Shown: one piece after another, positions 1-12,210 of the stretch
How the letters are laid out: each line of letters opens with the position of its first letter
Numbering within the stretch: position 1 is the first letter of the stretch
From: Loripinus fragilis
Taxonomy: Eukaryota > Mollusca > Bivalvia > Lucinida > Lucinidae
NCBI GenBank assembly: GCA_964019695.1
Contig: OZ026514.1
Span: 10,788,751 to 10,852,750, forward strand
Reading direction: 5' to 3'
Length of the DNA: 64,000 nucleotides
Notes under the pieces: generated by a model
The model's input: only the letters and a program-made list of their open reading frames with translations
What the model was told of the DNA's origin: nothing
The model's database searches: none
Made by a program: the position numbers and the translations under genes

Positions 1-46
1 GTTAATTCACTCCCAGACGTGACGCCATAATATGATAAAGCATTTT

Positions 47-262
47 ACAGACCCTATTGAAGTTTGAGTATTGTTGAACACTGTACAAATTATACGACAT
101 ATATGAAATTCTATTGAAGTTTCGGCATTTTTAACACAGTAACATTTGGTACAGTGCTCAACATTACCGAAACTTCAATAGATGGTACAGTGTTCAACAT
201 TACCGAAACTTCAATGGATGGCACTGTGTTCAACATTACTGAAACTTCAATATTAATGACGA
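47..262. repeat. Imperfect minisatellite with inverted copies
   Basis: Three head-to-tail copies of a unit of about 39 bp (core CATTACCGAAACTTCAAT, with GTACAGTGTTCAA) run from about 150 to 250. Inverted copies of the same core (TATTGAAGTTTCGG) lie at about 55 and 112, so the block can fold back. An open frame across it is repetitive and is not taken as a gene. Confidence 0.7.
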
Positions 263-402
263 GAGAAAGAGAGAGAGAGAGAGAGGGGTTGCTTAATTTT
301 TTTCTTGATGTCTTGTGACTGTTAGTGTTTTGTGGCTCCTCCTCGCGGTGCCGTGGATAGATCTGTGTGTGATTGTGGTATATCTGACCATACTCACAAA
401 TC
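262..402 (+). mobile_element. Family S SINE-like repeat, 5'-truncated
   Basis: From a GA-rich run through GCGGTGCCGTGG to ATCTGACCATACTCAC this matches the last 130 bp or so of the family S repeat described at 1761-2268. It is diverged, and the 5' three quarters are missing. Confidence 0.6.
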
Positions 403-1760
403 ATTTTGCTAATGCATGCTTTTAAAGATAAACTGTTTACATTGAACAACATGGATAAGAAATTGTTTTCAATATGATCAAATATTGTAATGGATTTATT
501 CTTCTAAAGGTCGGATCGTTTAGGTGCCGTTATTAGCGGCAGGTATCTAGTCTAGATTAATTGATATTACGAGATAACATAGAAAGCGAATTTTGAATTA
601 CAAAGCACTAAACAGTATATCATAGAACGCTAAAGAAAAGTGATAGACGATAACTGTCAATGTTTTTATAGCATTGAAATATAGTGAGACATCAAAATTG
701 ACAATCTTTTGAACCTTTAAAACAAACTATTGGTTTAAATCATATTAAGAATATTGGGTATTGTGGCATATGTACTTTGGCCTAGGTAAGATTTGCATGG
801 AGCCTAGCCTAACATTTAGATAAAGTGCACGTTTACACCTAATCCGAGCCTTCTCTGATGTTTAAGTGGCTTTTCCATATTTTGATATTTGCCACTAATA
901 GTGGCAAATATCAAAATAAGGAAAAGCCACTAAAACGTCAGAGAAAACTTGGACTAGTTTACACCAAAACAAGTTGCAGCTGAGTTGCCACCAGTAGTAA
1001 TGGTAGCAATAGATTACACTCGCCTGAAAAAAACTAAGTTCTTTTCAGGCTTAAAAATGGAACCAGAGTGGCATCCATTACTACTGCCACCCTTTCTGAT
1101 GTACATTTACATTTGCTTTCCTACTAAACCAACTTAAGGCCATTAGTTCTCCAGTGATAAAAGTAAAAACATTTTTGCCTGTTACTGTTGTAGTCATTCT
1201 CTAAGTCAGTAGATCGAAGAGAACATAGCTTTTAAAGCAGTTGATACGTCAAACCAAAATCAGTGGTAGTTTAGCTGCCACCAAGTTTGACATCTTCACT
1301 TATCTTACAATGTGCATTACGGGAACTTTTTCCATCTAAAGGCAACAATGCTCTCATCAAATCATGGCACAGTACATTATGTTTAATCTTCAAGATCAAG
1401 AATACATTTTTATATGATCATTCATGAAATAATGAAAGCTGCCTGCTTTTTCGTCAGTACCTAAACAAGGCTTCCCCCTGTTTTTTTTAAAGATGAAACT
1501 CGTGGATTATCTTGGGGTCACTTTGACACGGAGCTCTTTCAGTGATGGTTACTATGTATGATGAATAAAGTTTATAATTTACTTGATACGCATTTGCAAA
1601 TTTTCTTTTTAGCATATATATACTTAAAGCCAAAAATAACTTTTCACTTTGAACTATCTCGAATATATCTGTACTGCTTTTAAGTTTAACCAAAAAAAAT
1701 ATTGCAATGAGTTGCTGGTTCCCGCCCTGTCTTATTCACGAAAAACAACTGTAGCTGGAC
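403..1760. other. Gene-free stretch
   Basis: No convincing coding sequence was seen. Apart from the palindrome at 842-954 it is AT-rich unique-looking sequence. The last 20 bases or so before 1761 are the flank of a family S insertion. Confidence 0.5.
842..954. repeat. Foldback palindrome
   Basis: Near-perfect inverted repeat: GAGCCTTCTCTGATGTTTAA and CTTTTCCATATTTTGATATT on the left are matched in reverse complement on the right, around a centre at GCCACTAATAGTGGC. Arms are about 54 bp. It is probably a small MITE-like element, with no coding capacity. Confidence 0.75.
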
Positions 1761-2268
1761 CCACCGTGGCTCAACTTGAAGTTTTCTTTAGCTCTGACTA
1801 TCTGTGAGTCGTGAGCCCTTTTCTTTGTTTCATCATGGAGTGTTAATTTGATTAGAGTGTTTTCCATGATGATACATTGCATTAGTTAGATGGTCTCCAT
1901 GCGAGCTGAACATTTCTTGTACTTCAACAACAGCAGAATCTAGGGCGAAGATTTGGTACCAGTAAAATGCATTTTAGCCCCCCGGTGGCTCAGGCTGCTG
2001 TCCGTTCTAACGCGGTGGTTCTGTTGTTGTTGACTTTTTATTTATTGTTACTCCCATTGTGGGAGTCTGTAATTGTTCTATGTTTTGTTGTACGTTACTT
2101 TATGTCCATTCTAGTATTGCAATCATCTGGATGGGGAAGAGAGAGCTGATTGCTTTGCTTTGTTTGTCTTCCTGGTGTCTTGTGATGGTTGAGCGGCTCT
2201 TCCTCGCGGTGCCACGGGGTTGTCTGCAGTTTGTGATTGTGGTATTTCCTGATCATACTCACTTACTA
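1761..2268 (+). mobile_element. Family S SINE-like repeat, near full length
   Basis: This is the reference copy of a family present at least 12 times here. Its 5' end begins at CCACCGTGGCTCAACTTG, which resembles a Pol III A box (TGGCTCAACTTG). About 40 bp on, GAGTCGTGAGCC is a weak B-box candidate. The body carries GAACGGAC-type and GGTACCAGTAAAATGCATTT motifs, a GAAGAGAGAGCTG block, and ends at CCTGATCATACTCACTTAC. Two other copies (9574-10066 and 19347-19853, both minus) stop at nearly the same 5' base, while the rest are truncated from the 5' side but share the 3' end. That pattern is typical of target-primed retrotransposition. Calling it a SINE is an inference; a non-autonomous LINE tail is the alternative. 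Confidence 0.65.
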
Positions 2269-3600
2269 TTTTTAGGTAAATTAATCTTCTTTCAAGTTAC
2301 CTGTGCTTTCATTTAAAGCACAAAATCAGCATTTCCTAACAAAATCCAAAGTAAACCTAGGACTTGAACACGCTATTTTAAGGGCAATCGATTGCACATT
2401 AAAAATTCTGCAAGTCATTCTGTTTCTGACGTATAGTTTGTTTTTGGCAGCATTTTAGAGTTGGTAATTATCTCCCTTTGAATTAAAACAATAGTAAATT
2501 TTAGTCCCTGCTACAAGCTTTATCTCAGATGGCATAAGGATTTTTTTACCAGCGATTTGTTGGAACTTCTGCCCTGGGTATGCGACGACATAATCTGATA
2601 AAAATTCCCATCGGTTTGGAAGAATAACGGCAAACAATTTCTTATGTGAAATTCCATTGAAAGCAATGTAAAGTTCACAAAATGGGTATGTACGTAAAAA
2701 CACAAATTTGTGTTACTCGAAGGGTGATCCAGGCTGATTTGAACTTTAAACAACAATTCAATAGCCTGTCGTTCAGACTGGTTCTTTAAAATTAAAAATT
2801 GTCCAATTGCAAAGCTACAGTAACACATCAAAAGTGATGCGCTTTGGAAAAGTTTATTTTGCCCCCTTGCTTCTTTCATTAGGGCATTGTGGTTGCATTT
2901 ATGACAGCAACAACATGGAATTTAAAAGGTCATATGAATAATCGATTGAAGTTTAATATGAATTAAACACATTTAAAATACCACTCACCAATACCCAGAA
3001 AAGGTATATACAATAACAGTGTGATGTTACTTTTGGCCTTAAGTATACATTCAAGTGGGTTAAACTGAACTTTTCAGTAAACTTCGATACAATAGCCAGA
3101 CTTGATCATCACATATATTGCGGGTCACATGTTATCATATTAAAATAATATTGTATTTTGGTCCATGCAGTCCCTGTTACTTGGTAAAATGTGTAGACCT
3201 GGATGAAATGCTGCATTATGTTAGTCTTTACTGAACTCCAAAGTACCCGTTTACAGGGTTCCAATATACAAATGTTAACTTCGTGTATGGGAAAACTAAT
3301 AGTTGATGGAGCTTGCACAACGAACGTATGCAATGTTCTTTTGACCATGGCCTTTGTAATCTCCTTCCCAATTCAGTTTAGGACCGAGCGTACTCCAAAT
3401 TCTATATCACATGAGTTCAATTTTCTGAGTATAATACAGTCATTTAATAACGGGTATATCAAATATGCAAACTTTGTGGAATGTTGACAACATCGCAAAA
3501 TACTGATGACAAGTTCTTGGCTTTTTTATGCTAAATTCGGGGTTCAAAAGTTTTTTCGTTTCATATGATGAATAGAATCTAGCAATCGTGCTAAATTATT
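2269..3600. other. Gene-free stretch
   Basis: Several open frames of 60-120 codons overlap on both strands here (2455-2879, 3109-3487), but none shows a recognisable domain and their composition is that of AT-rich noncoding DNA. Confidence 0.5.
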
Positions 3601-3800
3601 GAGGCCCCCCGGGGGGGGGGGGTCTATGCTCCCTTGATCCCTGAAAATAATGCATTCATCTCCCCGTCTTCCTGCAAATAATTCCATTGTCTCCCTAAAA
3701 GTATTTGCCTTCGCTCCCCATATCCCCGCAAAAATAGTTCAGCTTCTCCCCAAATCCACAAAAATATAAACCAATTCTCCCTAAAATGTATTTATCTTTC
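3601..3800. repeat. Degenerate CTCCC/AAATA minisatellite with G run
   Basis: A C/G homopolymer run is followed by about six degenerate units of roughly 30 bp, alternating a C-rich block (CTCCCC, CTCCCT) with an A-rich block (AAAATAATT, AAAATATAA). The same pattern recurs at 4600-4745. Confidence 0.55.
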
Positions 3801-4295
3801 CGTAGGATAAAATCACATTCATGTACTTAAAAACTATGAAGCTATATAAGAGCGCATGGCTTAATGATCACTTAATATTTTGTCTTATACATGTAAAGAC
3901 AGGCCCTTGCCATGGAATACATGATATATAAAAGCCATGGAATGCTTGACATATAATTAATTTCAATGAAATGCATTATATTTGGCTCAAAGTATGAGGC
4001 CAACCTTAAAATGCTGTTGCTGTACCTGGTAGAGTAGGCATGGAGGTTTAGAGACATACCTTTCGGATTTTTTGGGGGGAACAGGGGCTGATTTTTTCCA
4101 ACAGCTTAAACTAGATTTTTCTAGACACTTTATTGAAAGCATTTAACTATAAAAAATCTTTCGCTTCTTTAACTTCAGTTAAATCAAGTAAGTATATATC
4201 TGAAACGCATTTTTCAAAAATTCCTTTAAAAGGGCTAATTGCCTAAAAAGATAATAAAATAGCAGGTGTGTAGGTGGCCCCGTAACATTGTGTAC

Positions 4296-4745
4296 ACACA
4301 CTGTTGCTAGGGAGTTTCGTGGGGGGGGGGCATGCTCCCCCGGAAAATTTTGACAAAAATGGTGTGATCTGGTGCAATCTGGGGCGTCCCAAAGTATGTT
4401 AATACCAACCTAAAAATGAACAATTTTAAGTAAAAAAATCAACAAGAATACTTAATTGCCATAGTTTTGTCTCAGACCACTTTAGATGAGCATGTTAAAA
4501 TGGAAAGAAATACTTTTAGAATTTACAAGGGGGTCTGGGGGCGAGCCCCCCCCCCCCCAGAAGCAGAATAAATTTTGTAAAAATCAAACAAAATGGAGGC
4601 TTTTCCTTATTTTTTTCCTTTTTGGCAAGGCTCTTTATATCCCCAAAATTATGTACTTGCTCCCTAGCTCCCCTAAAATAATTACCAGTGCTCCCTAGCT
4701 CCCTAAAAATAAATAGCCATTCTCCCCAGATCCCCAAAACCCCTG
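4296..4745. repeat. Second degenerate CTCCC/AAATA repeat block with G and C runs
   Basis: A run of ten G (about 4321), a run of about 14 C near 4545, and then several CTCCCTAGCTCCC plus AAAATAAT units up to 4745. It appears to be the same repeat type as 3601-3800. The open frames through it, rich in Pro and Gly, come from the homopolymers. Confidence 0.5.
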
Positions 4746-5004
4746 GCCATTATCATTGATCTCGTTTAACTTGTTGGAAAAAAAACAGGCATCTTAAGCC
4801 TCTTATCATTTTGTTCTAACTCATCTGATAAATGTAATAATGATAATCACCCATACTAGATCCCCTTTACATGTATATAATACAAAACCTCAATATAAGT
4901 ATAATTCATACGCCTTTGTCCCTTTTTATACCACCCTTACCAACTTTAGCACGAAATATCTCATGATGTGCAAGGTCTACACTGATGTATGTGGTATAAA
5001 ATAA

Positions 5005-5096
5005 TTATACCATGTTTTTCCACCTGTACGTATGATAATCCACTCGCTAAAGCTCGTAGATTATCTACAAGTACAGGCGGACAACCCATGGTATAA
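5005..5096. repeat. Foldback element with ATCCACTCGC hairpin core
   Basis: TTATACCATG at the left pairs with CATGGTATAA at the right, and CACCTGTAC pairs with GTACAGGCGG. The core GATAATCCACTCGC pairs with GCTCGTAGATTATC. The same core hairpin occurs in 14203-14300 and in fragments near 15889 and 36175. Confidence 0.65.
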
Positions 5097-8000
5097 CTGT
5101 TACATGTATAACTAGGTCAGAGTTTGGCCCATGTGTACTTACCATATTAAGCTGGATTACCCAAAACTGTGCTTGACAATCAACACTCTGGTCAGGCTTA
5201 ATTAGCATGGTCAACTGTGTGTGGTCTAGTCTTTTGTAGTAAATGTTATTCGATCCAGCGCATGAGGTTGTCAAGTGATGAATGCTGTGGGAAGTCTGCG
5301 CATTTACTGCTCGTTTACACAAAGTATGGATGTAGATAAAGACTCGGGCAGAAATATAGACTTCAAGCTCCGCTGGATACGTAAGCATGGACATTTAAAG
5401 GAGACTCAAGTACCAAAATCTCGTACATTAAATATTTTAAGCAAAAATGCGCAGTTTTACTTTATACCGCGTTGAAGGTCAACTTAAATCGCTGAAATTT
5501 CAACATTGAAAATTTTCCAAACTGTCTCAACAATCCAAAGGAATACAGACATGCGCCAAAAATGTAACGTATAGGTTATCTCGCATTAGCAACCAGCCTC
5601 GTGTAGCTTGTCTCGTATTAGTTATGCTTATCTCACATGAGTAGCGATGTGGGGCAGATTTTTCCGGCAGCGAGCTAACAAAGGGACCACTGATCTTGTA
5701 TGCATTGGTATGTGAGAAAGAATTATCTCAGATGGGTGAAAACAACGGAAATCCCGATCTGGTGTGCGAGAAAGTTATAGGTCAGAATCAACATTGAATA
5801 TGAGGCCAAATCCATCGTTCTATCTTGGCTGATGATTTGAAGAATATTTGTTCAGTGGTAACTTTCCTTTTCCTCTTTTTAACCTCAGTCTCACTTTGTG
5901 ATAATTTTTCACAATGCATAAACTCTGTGCTTACTAGTGTCGTCTGCTGAGAGCATTTGAAAACAGTTTGAACCCAGAATAGACCCAACCATTCCAAACT
6001 GTTTGGCATAAAGATGGTATTTCGGAAAGAATTTCTCGAAAAAGTTAATTAAAAAACAGCAGATGACAAAAGCGATGTAAAAAAAATACCCAGTAGGCAA
6101 AGACTTCAACTAAATAATGAGTTTGATGCAACAACATTAACGTCAGATTAAGTGCATATAAGTGAGATAGACGGATCATTCAGAAAAGATGATTATGACA
6201 GATGTTTTAAAATTGCTTGATGAAATATTTGAAATTGTGAATAATTGTTGTAATTAAACATGATTATGAGTAAAAGGCTGAAAAACTCGGTCAGACTTTG
6301 TGAACATGTCTAACAGCATCAACAATGAACTATCCGTTTGCAAAGAGAGTGGTTGAAGGAGTTCAACTACCCACGTAAAATGTAAAAAAATGAAGTCCGT
6401 GCAATTGAACATCCGACTCTTTCGACCTTAATTAAGCAACCATTAGTCTTTAAGACCTATATTTCGGCCGCTTAAGACAGGTTTTACCGTTTATCGCTCC
6501 TCACAGAAAAGCAAAAAGATCTAAGGCATTGCGATTGGCCGACGATGTAATGCTATGTTTCCTATCATATAGGTAAAATTACTGTCGTTGTCCACATCAA
6601 ACTCCTGCATTTTTTTCAATATGCAATTTTGATCCATATAGAAAATTACCCCTATAATTAACCTTATTTAGAGTGAACTGTACTATTTTCTGACCCAAAA
6701 TTAGATACCAGTTGGACTTGCATGCGTGTCGCGCGACCCAACGGAGGAAAATATTTGCCTTTATCTCTCGATACAGCTGAGTGTCTACTGCAACTTTTGT
6801 TTTATAACCATTATGATCAATTGCGATCTGAAGATGTTATCGGAGTTTGACAGCAGGTGAGGCAGAAAACAACCACCTCATGCAATTTTGAGGCTTATTC
6901 CGTTTATACATTCATTGAGGGCTCAGTAGAGTCTCAATTGCAATCATATGCAACGTATGAAAGTAGAGTATACACGTAATCTGCGGTTGTACGGATGAAG
7001 AGCTTCTATAGACAACGAAGTCCACAGTTTTAGATATACAAATTTTGGGCGTAAAATTCACTTCAAACTCAGAACCGTTTTCACATTGGCTGGTCCAATG
7101 TTTTAAATAATCCAGCTGTTATGTAACTCGTTACGCATTCGCTATTAACACTTCCAGTTACTCTATAATAACGACAACTATGCACGTGGATATGACGAGG
7201 AAATATAACTAAATTCTTGCTGCAGGAAATTACTAATAGTTGTTGTGTTTTTCAGGCCTGTACTTTTCTTATAAATTGATTTACAAACTACAACTTGTAA
7301 ATTTCAGAGAAATTGGAAAGAATAATATAGCACTCCAGTGATTATTTTTCGTTTATTGCTGCCGCTCATTTCGATATTCGATTTGGCAAAAAGAAATGCT
7401 AAATTTAACGTCCAATCGTGAGTGGTGAAAACCATAAGTAAAGCGTGTGATCCGTGATAAATTTAAACTTGTTGGAAAATGATCAAGAAAAAACCCAGCC
7501 AAACATCATAAATATATTTCTTAAAGCTTGGTCTGCGCTAAGCATATATTTTAGGCAGGCAGGTAGGCAGACGGCAGGCAGGCAGGCAAATATTACATTG
7601 AACTTGGCCAATGTTTTGTAACCAACAAAATGACAATTCCATTTTCCTCCATAAGATTTTAGTTTTTCACTCACTTATAACAATTCCACTTGCATCAAAT
7701 TTCATTCTTCTGATTGGCAGGTTAAATGCATATATAAATAAGGGATCATTTGAAAAGCCTTACATCGTATGGTGGTGCCTTGAAAAACAACGAGGGAACT
7801 CTGTGAAAACTGAATTTAATTGCAATAGGTGTGACGTCACTTAGCAAACAACAACGCCATTGGAGAAACGTCTTCAAAATAATACCCACATGAACAACAA
7901 CAGATTGCAACGTCAACGCAGTTTGACGGCATCAAAACGAACATTAAAATTACGAAATTAATGTTTATTATTGAGGAGATTTAAAGCAAGAATTGTGATG

Positions 8001-8474
8001 GTAAATACTTTTTAAAACCTAGTTATTTGTTAGTTGATCCGTGTTAGGACCTATATCTAAATACTCTTTAATGTCGATGAGCCCAACAAGCGGTATTTGC
8101 CAAGAGAAAAAAAATACACGAATGGAGATGTTTTGACCTCATACATTCGTTCCATAGAACACCATTTTAATCATTATGTAGAACAAAACAAAGCTTTGAA
8201 CTGATAGCTGCCCCATCTTCCATAGTCTGTACAGCAGTTTCGAACTATTTTCTCTGGCGAGCTATAAAAAAAATGTCAACAGCCGTTTACAAATGTGCTG
8301 TTTATTCCAAAGTTGGAATTAAAAGTAATACGTTTTATTTTTAAGGATTTTGTCGATGTGTAAACTCTGGCGAATCAGTCACAAACCTTACATAAAGCCC
8401 TTTGACCTTACTCAGCTTGTGAGTAATTCGCCGGCGTTTACACATTCGATAAAATCCACAACAAATTAAAAATA
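5097..8474. other. Gene-free stretch
   Basis: No domain-bearing open frame was seen. A fragment of the TA-flanked MITE of 43851-44047 is recognisable at about 6418-6495 (TTAAGACAGGTTTTACCG). A short GGCA/GGTA microsatellite lies at about 7551-7590. Confidence 0.45.
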
Positions 8475-8803
8475 GTAAGTGAGTATGATCAGGAAATACC
8501 ACAATCACAAACCACAGACAACCCCATGGCACTGCGAGGAAGAGCGCTCAAATATCAAGAGACACCAGGAAGACAAATAAAGCAAAGCAACCAGCTCTCT
8601 CTTCTCCATCAAGATGATTGCAATACTACAATGGACATAAAGTAACGTACAACAAAACATAGAACAGTTACAGACTCCCACAATGGGAGTTACAATAAAC
8701 AAAAAGTCAACAACAACAGAACCACCGCCTTAGAACGGACAGCAGCTTAAGCCACCGGGGGCTTAAATGCATTTTACTGGTACCAAACCTTCGCCCTAGA
8801 ATT
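8475..8803 (-). mobile_element. Family S SINE-like repeat, 5'-truncated
   Basis: Read on the minus strand it runs from the TTCGCCCTAG-bearing middle of family S to the shared 3' end (plus-strand GTAAGTGAGTATGATCAGG at 8475). The first 180 bp or so of the full element are absent. Short ORFs on it contain the family's recurrent peptide and are not genes. Confidence 0.7.
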
Positions 8804-8952
8804 CGATTGTATGATCCGTGATTTATCACCAAGGGAGAATCACCATTTTTCTGCTTACTCGATAGCACCCAGTACTCATATGGTAGCCAGAAACGTTCCC
8901 ATCAGGCATCCATTGTCGACATGTGACCTAGACCATGTGACCATATTTAGGA

Positions 8953-9350
8953 ATAGTGAGTGAGTATGATTAGGAAATGCCACAATCACAAACTGCATAC
9001 AAACCCGTGGCACCGTGAGGAAGAGCCACACAACAACCATAAGACACCAGCAAAGTAACCAGCTCTTTCTTCCTTATCAAGATGATTACGAAACTACACT
9101 GTGTAGAATGGACACAAAGTGTCGCACAGAAAAACATGGAACAATTACAGAATCCCCATTGGGAGTAACAATCAACAACGAATCAACAACAACAGAACCA
9201 CCGCTTTAGAATGGACAGCAACCTAAGCCACTGAATCCACTGAATGCTTAAATGCATTTTACTGGTGCCAAATTTTCGCCCTAGGTTCTGCTGTTGTTTA
9301 AGCACAGAAATGTTAAGCTCGCATGGATGCTTCTCAACTATTGCTATTAG
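8953..9350 (-). mobile_element. Family S SINE-like repeat, partial
   Basis: A second minus-strand copy 150 bp after the previous one. The plus strand starts GTGAGTGAGTATGATTAGG and ends near CTTCTCAACTATTGCTATTAG. It is more diverged and has small deletions in the GAAGAGCC block. Confidence 0.65.
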
Positions 9351-9573
9351 GTTGTCTGTGGCTTCAATTGGCCCTGCAAATTGTTTTAATATACGTTTAA
9401 ATATATTGGTTGCGGTCTAATACAAACGGCCATGACTGACAGGTCTAAGTTCTAAAAGTAATTGAGTATGATCTGTATTATATTAGCAAATAATCTGAGA
9501 ACAATTCCAAAATGGCATATATTATTTATTAGCAAATTGTTTATTTACATAATTTATCATATGACGCCGCCTC

Positions 9574-10066
9574 TGAGTATGATCAGGAAATACCACAATC
9601 ACACACTGCAGACCAACTCACGGAAGAGCCACAGAACACCAAGAGTCAAGACACCAGGAAGACAATTTAAGTAAAGCAACCAGCTCTCTCGTCCTCGCCA
9701 AGATGATTGCAAAGCTAGAAAGCGCACTAGATAATGCATGACAAAGCAAGGACTAAACACAGAGCGCCCACAAATCAATGGGAAGAATATTAACAATGAG
9801 ACCATCACAACAGAACCACTGCCTTAGATCGTACAGCAGCCCAAGTCGCCAGGATGCTTAACTGCATTTTAATGGTACCAAATCTTCGCCATAGATTTTG
9901 ATGTTATTAAATCAATTGCTGGTTAGCTCACATAGATGCTTTTTTACTTATGCAAAGTGTCATCACAGAGAAACAATCTAATCAAATTAACACACTATGG
10001 TGAAACAAAGAAAACGACTCACGACTCAGTCACATAGCAAGCCTCAAGTTGAGCCACTGTTGGTCT
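9574..10066 (-). mobile_element. Family S SINE-like repeat, near full length
   Basis: Plus-strand GAGTATGATCAGGAAATACC at 9574 marks the 3' end. The 5' end lies at about 10066 (minus-strand AGTGGCTCAACTTGAGG, the A-box-like head). Length agrees with the copies at 1761 and 19347. It carries the B-box-like TGAGTCGTGAG. Confidence 0.65.
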
Positions 10067-10969
10067 AGCCAAAGACGACCATCAGGCACTAACCAACCGT
10101 TTAAAGCTTTATGTTATTGAGTCTTAGGCATGATCCACCTTCGTGCTATCTATAGGCACTTTCAAGATGATGATGATGAGTTGGAGTTTAACGACGCATC
10201 AACCCTTTTGGGTCATTAGCGTCATCAAGGTTAGGTAAGAGAAGTATTACTGAACATTAAAACTATAATAGATAAGCTAAAATATTAACAATTTGACACA
10301 TAAAACATATGAGTATAGCAAAGACGATAAAATAGTAATCATTTTACAGCGAAGATCATGTACAACACTTTCAAGATAATTCTTTTTTGAATTCATTAGG
10401 AATCAAAGGACCTCTGACTGTGGTAATGGGAATCACAGTGTATCGCTGCCCCTAAAATTTTGGTAAAAATTATAGTCGATCAAATGCTGCCAACTTCATA
10501 TATAAACTCGCTGTTGGTCTGTATTCATGAATGTACGGCTTTATTTTGGGGCTAAAATGGTCACTTTTTGTATTATACATATAGGAAATAGAAAAAATAT
10601 TTTTAAAACATCACCCCCGAGTCCCATCTAATCCTTTTGCACATAAGTGTGTTCTCATATTTTACATAAGATATGTCAAGAGCTAGTTCGGACTCGGGGA
10701 TGGGGGTGGGGGAATGATATCCCACAGCCCAAAATATGGCGTCTGGGCAAGCCCGAACATTAGCGTTTGGATTTTTGGCGTGCTCTCTTGAAAATCTTTT
10801 TTTCAAGTATAATTAAATAATTAGTACAAGTAAGCTTCCTTTTCATAACTCAGTAGACATGAAATATTACAACGTTTTTAGCATATTTTTCTTTAAATTA
10901 TGAAAACTGTCCTTTTACTGAATTCAGTTGGTAGATTATTTGCACATATACTGTATCTATCCAATACAC
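10067..10969. other. Gene-free stretch
   Basis: Nothing coding was recognised. GTTTAACGACGCATCAACCC near 10190 resembles the body of common invertebrate SINEs, but too little remains to call an element. Confidence 0.4.
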
Positions 10970-11119
10970 ATAAACTACATGGCCCTTGACTAGGTGTCTT
11001 TACGCATGTATGAAAGGCTATATAGGTCAATAGTACATTGCTGCATAAACTACATGGCCGTTGACTATGTGTCTTTACGCATGTATGAAAGGCTATATAG
11101 GTCAATAGTACATTGCTGC
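10970..11119. repeat. Perfectly spaced 75-bp tandem duplication
   Basis: Two copies of a 75-bp unit (10970-11044 and 11045-11119), beginning ATAAACTACATGGCC and ending AGTACATTGCTGC, differ at only a few bases. The low divergence indicates a recent local duplication. Open frames on both strands repeat accordingly and are not genes. Confidence 0.85.
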
Positions 11120-11879
11120 GTTGTCATTGATACGTTGTCATCAAGGATGAATATAGACTACAGTTGCACTTCAAGATATTTCTTAACAAATCAGATAAAA
11201 AACGACAACAAAAATAATCATTAAAGTGATCATAACTTTGGACTTTAAAATACTTTCACTGTGATTTGTAATCGAGTATTGATGGTATGATACATTTACA
11301 GAGGTATCATATATGAAAATAATTGATTTCTATATGTTTTGGTGAAGTCAAATATTGCAACCCCTACCCCCTATGGTAGCGTCTCCTGTTTTGTCGTAGA
11401 GGTTTGTCTGTCTATTTATGACCTTAATCCGTTTCTCATACATCAAGCGTCCTATTCAAAAGAATTCAAACTGATATCTTATGCACAGGAATGTTTGGGA
11501 AGCATCTAAAAAATAGGCAGATATCCTATCCAAGTGTCAGAGGTCCTTTCATCTTGCCTTTGTCGATAAGCAGGTTAAGGCAAACCTAGGTTCATTATTT
11601 GAACACACTTTGTACATCTCCAAATCAACATACCAAGCCATTGTGTCATTGGCCGTTTGGTTCTAGAGAATAATTATTAAGGATTTATTGTAGACGTACT
11701 TGGCTGAAATTTTGGCCATACAACTAGGACCATTTGAATAAACATTACTTCCCCCTCCCTGATGGGTCTCCATATTAATTTTGATTTCTATTGGTCAAAT
11801 GGTTTCTTTGAAAAGAATGTTTAAATATATTAATGACAATCCAATACGAGTTACCTAAGCTTAAAGTAAAAAAGAGGAC

Positions 11880-12150
11880 AACGATCAGGAATCGGTACAA
11901 TCAAGTACCTCGCCTGACCCAGGACACAAATGGGAAACTAACAATAAGACATTACAAACGAGAGCTATGAGGTCAGCCCTTTCCCAGCAGGTGACCACAA
12001 TGCATCAATAAACAGACACGGCGCACGAAAGCATTACACACAAAAAAACATAAATGATCCACAAAAGAAGTACCGCATCGGAACGGTCAGTAAAATTATA
12101 GGGCTTAAACCAGTTTCAAGGAGCCAACCTCGCCCTTAATTCTAATGTGG
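11880..12150 (-). mobile_element. Divergent family S relative (subfamily S2)
   Basis: Plus-strand order is GATCAGGAATCGGTACAATC, a CAGCAGGTGACC block, GGAACGGTCAGTA, GGGCTTAAACCAG and CTCGCCCTTAATTCTA. This mirrors family S (GATCAGGAAATACCACAATC, GAACGGACAGCAG, GGGCTTAAATGC, TTCGCCCTAGATTCTG) at low identity. A second S2 fragment is at 48324-48445. Confidence 0.5.
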
Positions 12151-12210
12151 GACAGGACACATTTGGGAAAGTGACAAAACACAACAAACACCACAGCCAA
12201 ATGTCCTGAC

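Noticed and set aside
111..452. A 113-codon minus-strand ORF with repeated IEVSVMLNTVPS.
   Set aside because: The repeats are the underlying minisatellite and the N-terminal part is a family S fragment.
2059..2316. A recurring peptide FVIVVFPDHTHLLF in short ORFs at many loci (2059, 8341, 19152, 44513, 51972, 63636), which might suggest a gene family.
   Set aside because: Every instance is the translation of the conserved 3' end of the family S repeat, on either strand and with different surrounding frames. There is no shared start, and stops occur at different points.
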